Origin: an uncultured Bacilli bacterium
GTDB taxonomy: Bacteria; Bacillota_I; Bacilli_A; RF39; UBA660
Length of the DNA stretch: 12,501 nucleotides
Reading direction: 5' to 3'
Assembly (NCBI GenBank): GCA_947628765.1
Contig: CANRBD010000027.1
Location: 1-12,501 of the forward strand
Part shown: piece by piece, positions 6,783-12,501 of the stretch
Layout: the number at the start of each line of letters is the position of its first letter
Numbering within the stretch: the stretch's first letter is position 1
The notes under the pieces: model-generated
Told to the model about the DNA's origin: nothing
The model's database searches: none
What the model saw: the letters and a program-made list of their open reading frames with translations, nothing else
Translations under genes and position numbers: made by a program

Positions 6783-7688
6783 TTATTTGTGATTATTAAG
6801 GGGAATAATAAAAGAAACAAGAATGGGCATAATAAATACAAATGGCAATGTATAACGCAAAGAACTATTAACTGGAGTAGCTAGCATCAAACTTAACCAT
6901 AAGGTAAATAAAGGAACAGTTACTAATAAATATTTATATTGTTTTTTATAAATAAGTATCAATGATAAAAAACAAAGTATCCAAAAGCTTAAACCCTCCC
7001 CTATAAACCTAGAATAATCATGGTAGAAAGATTCCAATTTAGTTTGGATTGTTTTAGGAAATAAATCTCTAACTTTAAGATTAAATTTATCTTTCACGCT
7101 TTCAACATAATCACCCTCATAGTCGGTATGCGTATCATTATACATACTAGACCTTGGTGAAATTGGTTGCAGCTTCCAAAAATAGTATGTTTCTAATAAA
7201 TAACTTTCGACATATGTTTTAAAGTTCTTAGGTAAAACACTAGCCCAAACTTTAAAAAATTCTGCTTGATGATTTTGTAAATATTGTCTATTAAACTTAC
7301 TATTCCATTTGATACTATCGGTTGTATTTGGATCATACTTTTCCTTAATAGTTTTAAGTGGTAAAAGTTTCTTCATATAGTTTCTCTCATAAGCCGTCAT
7401 TTTGCCATCAGTGGCAACAGTAGCCGACAGTTGCTGTAATGGAATAGCCATGCCTTCTTGAAATAAAGGCTCCACACCAAATTTATGGGTTATAGTAAAA
7501 TTAACAGCGTAATTCATTATCAAAGGTGCTAAAAGGCAAAGATAAATAAATGGCTTTAATTTTTTATGATAAATAATTATTAAAAGAATTGTAAGAATTA
7601 CATAAATTAAACTGCTGTTTCTTCTTAAGAGCATAAGAGAAAAGCCAATTAATATATATATATATATATACCTTAGGCAATATTTCAT
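6783..7688 (-). CDS. 3' part of frameshifted GT-C-like membrane protein
   Basis: This frame encodes the C-terminal half of the protein whose N-terminal half lies at 7564-8382. From the AT tract on it reads a hydrophobic helix, then a basic turn, a second helix pair, a long outer loop (containing GVEPLFQEGM, AIPLQQL and many Tyr/Trp residues) of about 150 residues, and a final cluster of hydrophobic helices ending NNHK. It opens in the middle of a membrane segment, has no convincing ribosome site at its first ATG (7688), and the bases before the tract code well in the other frame. It is therefore the tail of the upstream gene, not a separate gene. Large outer loops between helices are typical of GT-C glycosyltransferases. 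No catalytic residue can be assigned in this half. Confidence 0.7.
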   Translation of the reverse strand: MKYCLRYIYIYILIGFSLMLLRRNSSLIYVILTILLIIIYHKKLKPFIYLCLLAPLIMNYAVNFTITHKFGVEPLFQEGMAIPLQQLSATVATDGKMTAYERNYMKKLLPLKTIKEKYDPNTTDSIKWNSKFNRQYLQNHQAEFFKVWASVLPKNFKTYVESYLLETYYFWKLQPISPRSSMYNDTHTDYEGDYVESVKDKFNLKVRDLFPKTIQTKLESFYHDYSRFIGEGLSFWILCFLSLILIYKKQYKYLLVTVPLFTLWLSLMLATPVNSSLRYTLPFVFIMPILVSFIIPLNNHK

Positions 7689-8382
7689 CTTTGTTTTCAA
7701 CTATCTTAATAATCAAAAGAGTAAGATAAAGAAGTAGCAACACAAAAAATACATCTTTAGTAGCATATATAGAAAAAGTTGCATATATAGGTATAAAACT
7801 ATATATTAATATTAAAGGTATAATAAATTTTAAAGAAACATTTCTTTTCATTAAAAACACAAAAGTAAATGATAAACTAAACGCCAGTAATAACATTTGG
7901 AATATTGAATATATGACCCAGCCTATTAATGCGCTATGAAAAATTTTATATCCCAATACTTTCACAAAAAAATATATAATAATACTATATCCTATAGGAT
8001 GCTGGGTCGTGGCATATATTGGACGATCTATTTGCAAATAAGTGTCATATAATGCACCTCCAGGATAATATGTTAAAAAGCAAAGTGTCCAAACAACTAT
8101 CATAAATAGCATTGATATTAAAAAAACTTTTTTTATCTCTTTTTTTGTATAGGTTCTTTTTTCAAAATTTATATTAACTATTTTGTTAATAAAAAATCTT
8201 GTAATAAAAAAGATAATTACTGTTATTCCTATTATTACAGGGATAGAAATCAACAAATTTTTAGTAGTTAAAAAACCCAACTTTATTCCATTATAATCGA
8301 TTATAAATTGCCAAAAAATAACCATCGATAATAGAAATGAATAAATAATAATAAAAATATTTTGTTTAATAAATGACTTCAT
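7564..8382 (-). CDS. 5' part of frameshifted GT-C-like (DUF6020-like) membrane protein
   Basis: The true N-terminal half is about 237 residues (to the Lys-Val before the AT tract), followed by about 35 residues of tract-encoded and out-of-frame sequence before a stop. It has a short basic N-terminus and several transmembrane helices. The first large outer loop carries YYPGGALYDTYLQ and then TTQHPIGY, and a later loop carries YATKDVFF. A YPG...D motif, an HP pair and a KD motif in these positions recall the polytopic DUF6020 family, which I take to be GT-C-like glycosyltransferases. The ATG at 8382 is preferred by its Lys-rich N-terminus, though the nearest AGGTG is 12 bases away; an in-frame GTG at 8397 overlaps that site. 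With the frame restored the whole product would be about 533 residues. A role in adding a sugar to a surface polymer is inferred. Confidence 0.75.
   Translation of the reverse strand: MKSFIKQNIFIIIYSFLLSMVIFWQFIIDYNGIKLGFLTTKNLLISIPVIIGITVIIFFITRFFINKIVNINFEKRTYTKKEIKKVFLISMLFMIVVWTLCFLTYYPGGALYDTYLQIDRPIYATTQHPIGYSIIIYFFVKVLGYKIFHSALIGWVIYSIFQMLLLAFSLSFTFVFLMKRNVSLKFIIPLILIYSFIPIYATFSIYATKDVFFVLLLLYLTLLIIKIVENKDEILPKVYIYIYINWLFSYALKKKQQFNLCNSYNSFNNYLS
7652..7670. repeat. Alternating AT dinucleotide tract at the frame break (candidate phase switch)
   Basis: Nineteen bases of uninterrupted AT alternation (nine and a half units) lie inside the coding region. As written, reading through it from the upstream frame gives V-Y-I-Y-I-Y-I and then N-W-L-F and an early stop at 7564. 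Adding one unit, or removing two, gives ...Y-I-L-I-G-F-S and continues to the stop at 6783. Removing one unit gives an immediate TAA. Such tracts gain and lose units by slipped-strand mispairing. Confidence 0.9.
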
Positions 8383-8404
8383 ATAAATAATATTCACCTA
8401 TAAA

Positions 8405-8433
8405 AGTATAACACATAAAAAGATAAATTAAAA
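8405..8433 (-). promoter_or_regulatory. Extended -10 promoter for the AT-tract membrane gene
   Basis: On the minus strand TATACT (8410-8405) is preceded directly by TGT, giving an extended -10 element. The 17-base-spaced -35 is only TTTTAA. It lies just upstream of AGGTG and the start region. Confidence 0.55.
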
Positions 8434-8489
8434 TATTAAAAATATTTTTGATTTTCATTTTAAAAATTTAAAATATATTTTATATAATA

Positions 8490-8524
8490 AAAAGCAATGA
8501 TTATAAACCTACTTCATTGCTTTT
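8490..8524 (-). terminator. Terminator after the lectin-lysozyme gene
   Basis: An 11-bp perfect stem, AAAAGCAATGA (8490-8500) with TCATTGCTTTT (8514-8524), and a 13-base loop lie about 45 bases past the stop of the minus-strand gene. On the minus strand the stem ends in a T-rich run, as in a Rho-independent terminator. The rest of the gap to 8382 holds the promoter of the next gene and AT-rich sequence with no other feature. Confidence 0.8.
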
Positions 8525-8568
8525 ATTTATTAATTATTTATTCATTTTTATTTTAATAGTACTAATAT

Positions 8569-11169
8569 TTATTTCTCAAAAATATCATATCCCAAATTTA
8601 AATCTGTATTACCTTTAGTACCCGTGATTAACCCATCTGATGCAAATTGCCAATAAGTAAAATTATCGGTCATATAAGTCGTTCTTCTAGCTTCGGCATC
8701 TTTAAAGGTAGGATTTGGCATAGGAAAATATTCGGCAAGCCATAATGTGTATTTTTTTCCTAATTTTGACTGATCAAGATAATTGGTAAACCAATTTTTG
8801 TTTGCATATATTCCACAACTATAACCTCCTGCTTGTATTTTAGAACAAAAAGTGTCAGCTATATTAGTTAATCTTTCTTTACCAGCACTTTGAGTAGAAG
8901 CATCTTCCATGTCTAAAAAAACTTGGGTTCCCAAAATTGGTTTATATCCCTTTTTATCGACTTTATCCAAAAGATTAAGCATATGATTTGCTTCACCGAT
9001 AGTGTTTATATCACCTACAGTAATTGTACTTATTTGACTAATATCAGTTGCATACGAATATAAATAAACTGCATATGGAATATTATATTTTTCACATTGC
9101 TCAACCATATATTCATACTTAGAATCCATTTGAGAATCAACTTTAGTTTTAGGATCTGTCGTATCTTGACCATATCCAGCATGAATTATAACAAAATTCA
9201 CATCAGTATTAGAAGCTAATGTATCAAAATTAACACTTTTACCACCTTCAAAGTTCCAGTGTGAAATATCAATACCATGATAAATTTTTGTATTTTTATA
9301 CTCATTCATTTTAAATTTTTGGGTATTAGTACCATTACTTTGTTTTAATACTATATTTGTTCCATCTTTAGCTACAGCATCAACGCCAGTTACATATAAT
9401 TCGCTAGCTTTCGAAATTAATGAGATTTCATTATTACCAAGATTTTTAATACGCCAAAGCTGTGAATCAGTGCCTTTATATTTTGAAATACATATATTAG
9501 TTCCTTCTGCTGTGCCCTCTTTCTCCGCAGTTAAGGCCACTTTTATGTTCAAAGCACTTGTTATTGAATAGTAACCATCTTTTACGTATGTAACGTACCA
9601 TAATTGATTATTTTGATTGTTATTGGTAAATAATGTTACATTAGTATTATCAAATCTAACGCTTCTATAAACATCAAAAACTTGGTTTAAGTTTGTCAAA
9701 CTTGCAAAACTATAAACACCATTTTTAAATTGTTGTTCATCGACATTAACTTCTGTCGAAATAAATTTAAATTTTTGCAAATTTTGACCCTTATATGTAC
9801 CCGTAACAACATTAGCACCATCACTAGATGAGCCATTATATGTTTCTAAATATAAATTATTACATTTGGAAATAATATAATAGTATCCCTCTCCAGCATC
9901 TTTAATTATCCATTGCTGATTATCGGTAAAATTATTATTAGCATTTAATTCAACATTTGTTCCAGTAGTTTTTCCAGCATTATGGACATTTAAATACATG
10001 TTATCACTTAACGCCGTTTGAATAGTATAATACCCATTTCCTAAATCTTTGATATTCCATTTTTGGTTATTTCCACCATGTTGTCCAAAGATTTCAACGT
10101 TAGTGCCATTATTAGTTGCACCTCCATGGACATCCAAAACTTTTTTATTATTTAAGGCACTTTTAATTATATATGTTCCATCATCAAGTGTGTGTTCAGC
10201 ACTAGTTTCTTTAGCCTGTTCAAATTTAAATTTTTGATTGCTATTTCCAGTTTTTGTAAATGTTTGAATATTAGAGCTAGCTCTTGCTCTGCCTCCATGT
10301 ACATCAAGCGCTAAATTATTGCACTTTGAAATAATATAATAGTATCCTTCTCCCGCATCCTTAATTATCCATTGTTGATTATTGCTGCCAGAAAATGGAA
10401 ATATTTCTACATTAGTTTCGGGTATTTTACCAGCGCCATGCACATCTAAAGACATTTGATCATTTAAATACATTGTAATTGAATAATATCCATCGTTTAA
10501 ATATTTCACATTCCATTTTTGATAATCACGATTATTACTATTATATAGTTGCACATTGGTTTGACTCGTAGCAATTCCATTAGAAGGTTCAATAATCATG
10601 TTGTCATCTAGCGCACTTTTAATTGTGTAAATACCATTTTCGATAGTCTTTTCCGGCATTTCTACTTTTTCAAATAAAAATTTTTGATTAGAATTTCCTG
10701 TCTGCGTATATAATTGAATATTTGCTTGTGCAAATGCTCTGCCTCCATGGACATCAAGCGCTAAATTATTGCACCTTGAAATAATATAATAATATCCTTT
10801 TCCAGCATCCTTAATTATCCATTCTTGATTACTTGTCCCGCTATAGGTAAATAATTGAAGATTAGTTTCTGGTTTCTTACTTGCTTTATAAACATCTAAT
10901 GAAAAATTTTCACTTAATGCTGATTTTATCGAATAATATCCATTTCCAAGTGATTTAACATCCCATTGTTGATTGTTTGCCCCATTTAAAGAAAATAACT
11001 GAATATTAGCCTCATTGACAGCTTTACCTCGGTAAACATCTAGTGCCATATTTGTATTTAATGCACTTTTTATAATATACCTACCATTTTCAAGTGTTTG
11101 AGCATTAACTTTATCAACTCCGAAAATAAACATCGCCAAAAATAAAATCAAAAACATTATTTTTTTCAT
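8569..11169 (-). CDS. Secreted GH25 lysozyme with four ricin-type beta-trefoil lectin domains
   Basis: An 866-residue exported protein. A signal peptide (1-23, likely cleaved after V-N-A) precedes twelve ricin-type repeats of about 45-50 residues, arranged as four trefoils (about 27-167, 177-317, 328-468, 482-621). Nearly every repeat ends in Q-x-W, and the third of each trefoil ends in QKF. A glycoside hydrolase family 25 domain fills 629-866, with GIDISHW (D634), HAGYG (663-667), the catalytic FLDMED (D753 and E755), LWLAEY (809-814), YWQFASDG (839-846) and DLN (856-858). GH25 enzymes cut the beta-1,4 bond between N-acetylmuramic acid and N-acetylglucosamine. The lectin domains probably hold the enzyme on a glycan, whether its own envelope, another bacterium's or host mucin. 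No LPxTG, LysM or C-terminal anchor is seen. The ATG at 11169 follows GGGGTGAG by 5 bases. It is probably transcribed alone, with its own promoter and terminator. Confidence 0.93.
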   Translation of the reverse strand: MKKIMFLILFLAMFIFGVDKVNAQTLENGRYIIKSALNTNMALDVYRGKAVNEANIQLFSLNGANNQQWDVKSLGNGYYSIKSALSENFSLDVYKASKKPETNLQLFTYSGTSNQEWIIKDAGKGYYYIISRCNNLALDVHGGRAFAQANIQLYTQTGNSNQKFLFEKVEMPEKTIENGIYTIKSALDDNMIIEPSNGIATSQTNVQLYNSNNRDYQKWNVKYLNDGYYSITMYLNDQMSLDVHGAGKIPETNVEIFPFSGSNNQQWIIKDAGEGYYYIISKCNNLALDVHGGRARASSNIQTFTKTGNSNQKFKFEQAKETSAEHTLDDGTYIIKSALNNKKVLDVHGGATNNGTNVEIFGQHGGNNQKWNIKDLGNGYYTIQTALSDNMYLNVHNAGKTTGTNVELNANNNFTDNQQWIIKDAGEGYYYIISKCNNLYLETYNGSSSDGANVVTGTYKGQNLQKFKFISTEVNVDEQQFKNGVYSFASLTNLNQVFDVYRSVRFDNTNVTLFTNNNQNNQLWYVTYVKDGYYSITSALNIKVALTAEKEGTAEGTNICISKYKGTDSQLWRIKNLGNNEISLISKASELYVTGVDAVAKDGTNIVLKQSNGTNTQKFKMNEYKNTKIYHGIDISHWNFEGGKSVNFDTLASNTDVNFVIIHAGYGQDTTDPKTKVDSQMDSKYEYMVEQCEKYNIPYAVYLYSYATDISQISTITVGDINTIGEANHMLNLLDKVDKKGYKPILGTQVFLDMEDASTQSAGKERLTNIADTFCSKIQAGGYSCGIYANKNWFTNYLDQSKLGKKYTLWLAEYFPMPNPTFKDAEARRTTYMTDNFTYWQFASDGLITGTKGNTDLNLGYDIFEK
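10291..10830. repeat. Pair of 90-bp direct repeats inside the lectin gene
   Basis: Bases 10291-10380 and 10741-10830 differ at only 6 of 90 positions and lie exactly 450 bases (150 codons, one trefoil) apart. They encode the same part of the third repeat of trefoils 2 and 1. A more diverged third copy covers about 9850-9915 (trefoil 3). The likeness at DNA level exceeds that of the other repeats and suggests recent duplication or gene conversion. Confidence 0.8.
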
Positions 11170-11192
11170 TTAGCTCACCCCAACCTATAATA

Positions 11193-11221
11193 ATTATACC
11201 ATGTTATCATATTTTTTTCTA
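11193..11221 (-). promoter_or_regulatory. Extended -10 promoter for the lectin-lysozyme gene
   Basis: On the minus strand TATAAT (11198-11193) is preceded directly by TGG, an extended -10. The 17-base-spaced -35 is a poor TAGAAA. It lies about 24 bases before the start codon. Confidence 0.6.
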
Positions 11222-11304
11222 TAATAAAATAAGCCATTTTCATCGATAAAGAAAAAATGATATTCGCCAATTTTCAGTGAGTTCTATGCTCCTAAAATAT
11301 TCAT
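11194..11304 (-). pseudogene. Possible remnant of a short coding sequence, one internal stop
   Basis: In the 200-base gap between the lectin gene and the plus-strand glycosyltransferase, the minus strand reads in one frame Met-Asn-Ile-Leu-Gly-Ala, TAG, then 29 open codons to TAA. The second part reads like natural protein (GEYHFFFIDENG then LFYYRKKYDNMV). No start codon other than CTG follows the TAG, and the end overlaps the lectin-gene promoter. It could be the decayed tail of a lost gene or a chance reading of AT-rich DNA; I do not recognise a family. Confidence 0.22.
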
Positions 11305-11322
11305 TAAATTAAAAACAATACC

Positions 11323-11351
11323 TAGACTTTATTATAGCGATTTGTTACAAT
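11323..11351 (+). promoter_or_regulatory. Promoter for the capsular-type glycosyltransferase gene
   Basis: TAGACT (11323-11328) and TACAAT (11346-11351) are separated by 17 bases, and TGT directly before TACAAT gives an extended -10. GGAGG follows shortly downstream. Confidence 0.6.
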
Positions 11352-11369
11352 ATAAATGGAGGTAGACAT

Positions 11370-12284
11370 ATGAAAGAAAAGCCTTTAACATATATAAAAG
11401 AATTTGGCCTAAAACTATGGTTAATCCAAATACTTATTATGGTGTTAAATAAATTAAGAATTTGTCAAAACTTAAAAGTTAAATTAAAAATCGCCAAAAA
11501 TAAAGCGATTAATAAATATTTAGAAAATCAATACAAAGACATAATCAACAATTATAAAAACAAAAACTATAACACCGAAAAATTTTCAAATAAAATTTGG
11601 ATATTTTGGTGGCAAGGCACTAAAAAAGCACCTGAAATCGTAAATAAATGCTTAACAAGCATAAATAAATATATGCCAGATAAACAAATAATAATTATTA
11701 CTGAAAAAAATATAAATAAATATTTTAAAATACCAGATTTTATTAAAGAAAAACTAAACAAAAAAGAAATGACTTTTACTACTTTTTCAGACTATTTAAG
11801 AATGAATTTATTAAAAAAATATGGTGGTTTCTGGATGGATGCAACAATATTTTTAACTGATAATCCTTTTAAAAATGTATCACATAATTTTTATACAATA
11901 AAATTTCATACCGCTGATAAAACTAGCATTTCCAAAGGAAGATGGTGTGGGTTTTTCATTGGTGGAGAAAATCAAGGATTTTATGATTTTATGGTAGATT
12001 TTTTCAATAGTTATTTCCAAGAGCATAAACTATTAATTGATTATTTTTTAATAGATTATGTTATTGAAATCGCATATAAAAATATTAAAAACATTAAAAC
12101 TAAATTTGATTCTGTTCCATATAATAATGAACAAATACATAAACTTCAATCTCTTTTAAATCAAAAATATGATAAACATACATTTGATGAATTATTAAAA
12201 GAAAATAAGGTCCATAAATTATCTTACAAACAGCCTATTAAGGATGACGAAAATACTTTTTATAAAAAAATAAGCCAATACTAA
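11370..12284 (+). CDS. Capsular polysaccharide synthesis glycosyltransferase (Caps_synth/GT32-like)
   Basis: A 304-residue protein with a hydrophobic N-terminal segment (about 14-27) that may tether it to the membrane, then a GT-A-type domain. Motifs are IWIFWWQG (76-83), the family hallmark SDYLRMNLLKKYGG (140-153) followed by FWMDAT (154-159) where D157 takes the place of the nucleotide-sugar and metal-binding DxD, RWCGFFIGG (191-199), and YFLIDY (225-230). This matches the Caps_synth family, related to GT32 enzymes, which adds sugars to capsular or surface polysaccharides at the cytoplasmic face. Donor and acceptor are unknown. The ATG has GGAGG 7 bases upstream and a good promoter. It is divergent from the lectin-lysozyme gene and convergent with another glycosyltransferase gene, with which it shares a terminator that overlaps its stop codon. 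Confidence 0.88.
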   Translation: MKEKPLTYIKEFGLKLWLIQILIMVLNKLRICQNLKVKLKIAKNKAINKYLENQYKDIINNYKNKNYNTEKFSNKIWIFWWQGTKKAPEIVNKCLTSINKYMPDKQIIIITEKNINKYFKIPDFIKEKLNKKEMTFTTFSDYLRMNLLKKYGGFWMDATIFLTDNPFKNVSHNFYTIKFHTADKTSISKGRWCGFFIGGENQGFYDFMVDFFNSYFQEHKLLIDYFLIDYVIEIAYKNIKNIKTKFDSVPYNNEQIHKLQSLLNQKYDKHTFDELLKENKVHKLSYKQPIKDDENTFYKKISQY

Positions 12285-12296
12285 AATTGGCTTTTT
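12264..12296. terminator. Bidirectional terminator between convergent glycosyltransferase genes
   Basis: An 8-bp stem AAGCCAAT/ATTGGCTT (12272-12279, 12286-12293) with a 6-base loop is flanked by a run of A on the left and T on the right. The stop codon of the plus-strand gene lies in the loop, and the stop of the minus-strand gene begins in the T run. Confidence 0.82.
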
Positions 12297-12501
12297 ATAA
12301 TTCAAATAAATTATTTAACGACTTTAAAATTTCTTCATTATATTTTTTTAAATCATCATATTGTTTATTATGGTTTTTATGGGCATTAACAAGTTCATTT
12401 GTAATCTCTTGACATCCTTTAATGTTATAGCCATTATATTTTTCAATATTTTTACTGATAAAACTATCTAGTCCTAAAGCTTTAGCTTCTAAAATGGCCA
12501 T
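12295..12501 (-). CDS. C-terminal end of a glycosyltransferase, cut by the window edge
   Basis: Only the last 68 residues are present, and the frame is open to the window edge. It begins MAILEAKALGLDSFISKN, which fits the E-A-K-A-x-G segment near the C-terminus of GT-B glycosyltransferases of families 1 and 4, where the Glu contacts the sugar nucleotide. It then runs through a charged helical tail (HKNHNKQYDDLKKY). The Met at the edge is therefore probably internal and not the start. The activity and the rest of the gene lie beyond the window. It converges on the plus-strand glycosyltransferase and shares its terminator. Confidence 0.7.
   Translation of the reverse strand: MAILEAKALGLDSFISKNIEKYNGYNIKGCQEITNELVNAHKNHNKQYDDLKKYNEEILKSLNNLFEL

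Noticed and set aside
7652..7670. Programmed ribosomal frameshifting at the AT tract
   Set aside because: No slippery heptamer of the usual kind or obvious downstream stimulator is seen, while replication slippage at a dinucleotide tract is a simpler explanation.
6783..7700. A separate gene starting near 7688-7700 for the C-terminal half of the AT-tract protein
   Set aside because: It would start inside the coding region of the upstream half without a ribosome site, and would begin in the middle of a helix. A frame break at the AT tract explains it better.
10049..10237. Plus-strand open frame of 62 codons opposite the lectin repeats
   Set aside because: It is antisense to the conserved trefoil coding sequence and has no promoter or ribosome site.
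11222..11322. Riboswitch or structured leader in the gap before the Caps_synth gene
   Set aside because: No known aptamer core or strong terminator/antiterminator pair was seen; only weak AT-rich pairings exist.
11567..11761. Minus-strand open frame of 64 codons inside the Caps_synth gene
   Set aside because: It is antisense to the hallmark motifs of a well-supported glycosyltransferase and has no independent support.

Overview
The window is very AT-rich, densely packed bacterial DNA. TGA is used as a stop (for example at the end of the spoIIM gene) and Trp is TGG, so the standard bacterial code applies. Good Shine-Dalgarno sites, Firmicute-type promoters, a SpoIIM homologue, a DUF4044-like small membrane protein and an MnmA with the long insert I associate with Mollicutes and related Bacilli point to a low-GC Firmicute. 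A gut Bacilli lineage near RF39/Erysipelotrichales is plausible, but the genus cannot be fixed from this sequence. I see no rRNA, tRNA, CRISPR array, transposase or phage gene. The largest gap between clear genes is about 200 bases.

Layout. At the left, three minus-strand genes run mnmA, then a UbiA-family gene resembling polyprenyl-phosphate phosphoribosyltransferase, then a 911-residue membrane protein; the last two overlap by 8 bases. Upstream of mnmA on the same strand is spoIIM, with a hairpin terminator between them. spoIIM is divergent from a small lysine-rich membrane protein gene on the plus strand, and their promoters lie back to back. That small gene converges on a membrane-anchored SGNH-hydrolase gene through a shared bidirectional terminator. 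Next comes a polytopic membrane protein resembling GT-C glycosyltransferases, broken into two frames exactly at a 19-base alternating AT tract. A 2.6-kb gene follows for a secreted protein with twelve ricin-type lectin repeats and a GH25 lysozyme domain. At the right end are a plus-strand capsular-polysaccharide-type glycosyltransferase and the 3' end of a convergent glycosyltransferase that runs out of the window.

Most genes concern the cell envelope: making a lipid-linked sugar donor (UbiA-like), transferring sugars outside the membrane (911-aa protein, AT-tract gene), transferring sugars inside the cell (plus-strand and truncated glycosyltransferases), possibly trimming or adding acyl groups (SGNH) and cutting peptidoglycan (GH25). 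That they decorate one common surface glycan is inference.

The most interesting signal is the AT tract. As assembled it puts the membrane protein out of frame. One extra AT unit, or two fewer, would restore a single protein of about 530 residues, which is what a phase-variable surface-modification gene would look like.
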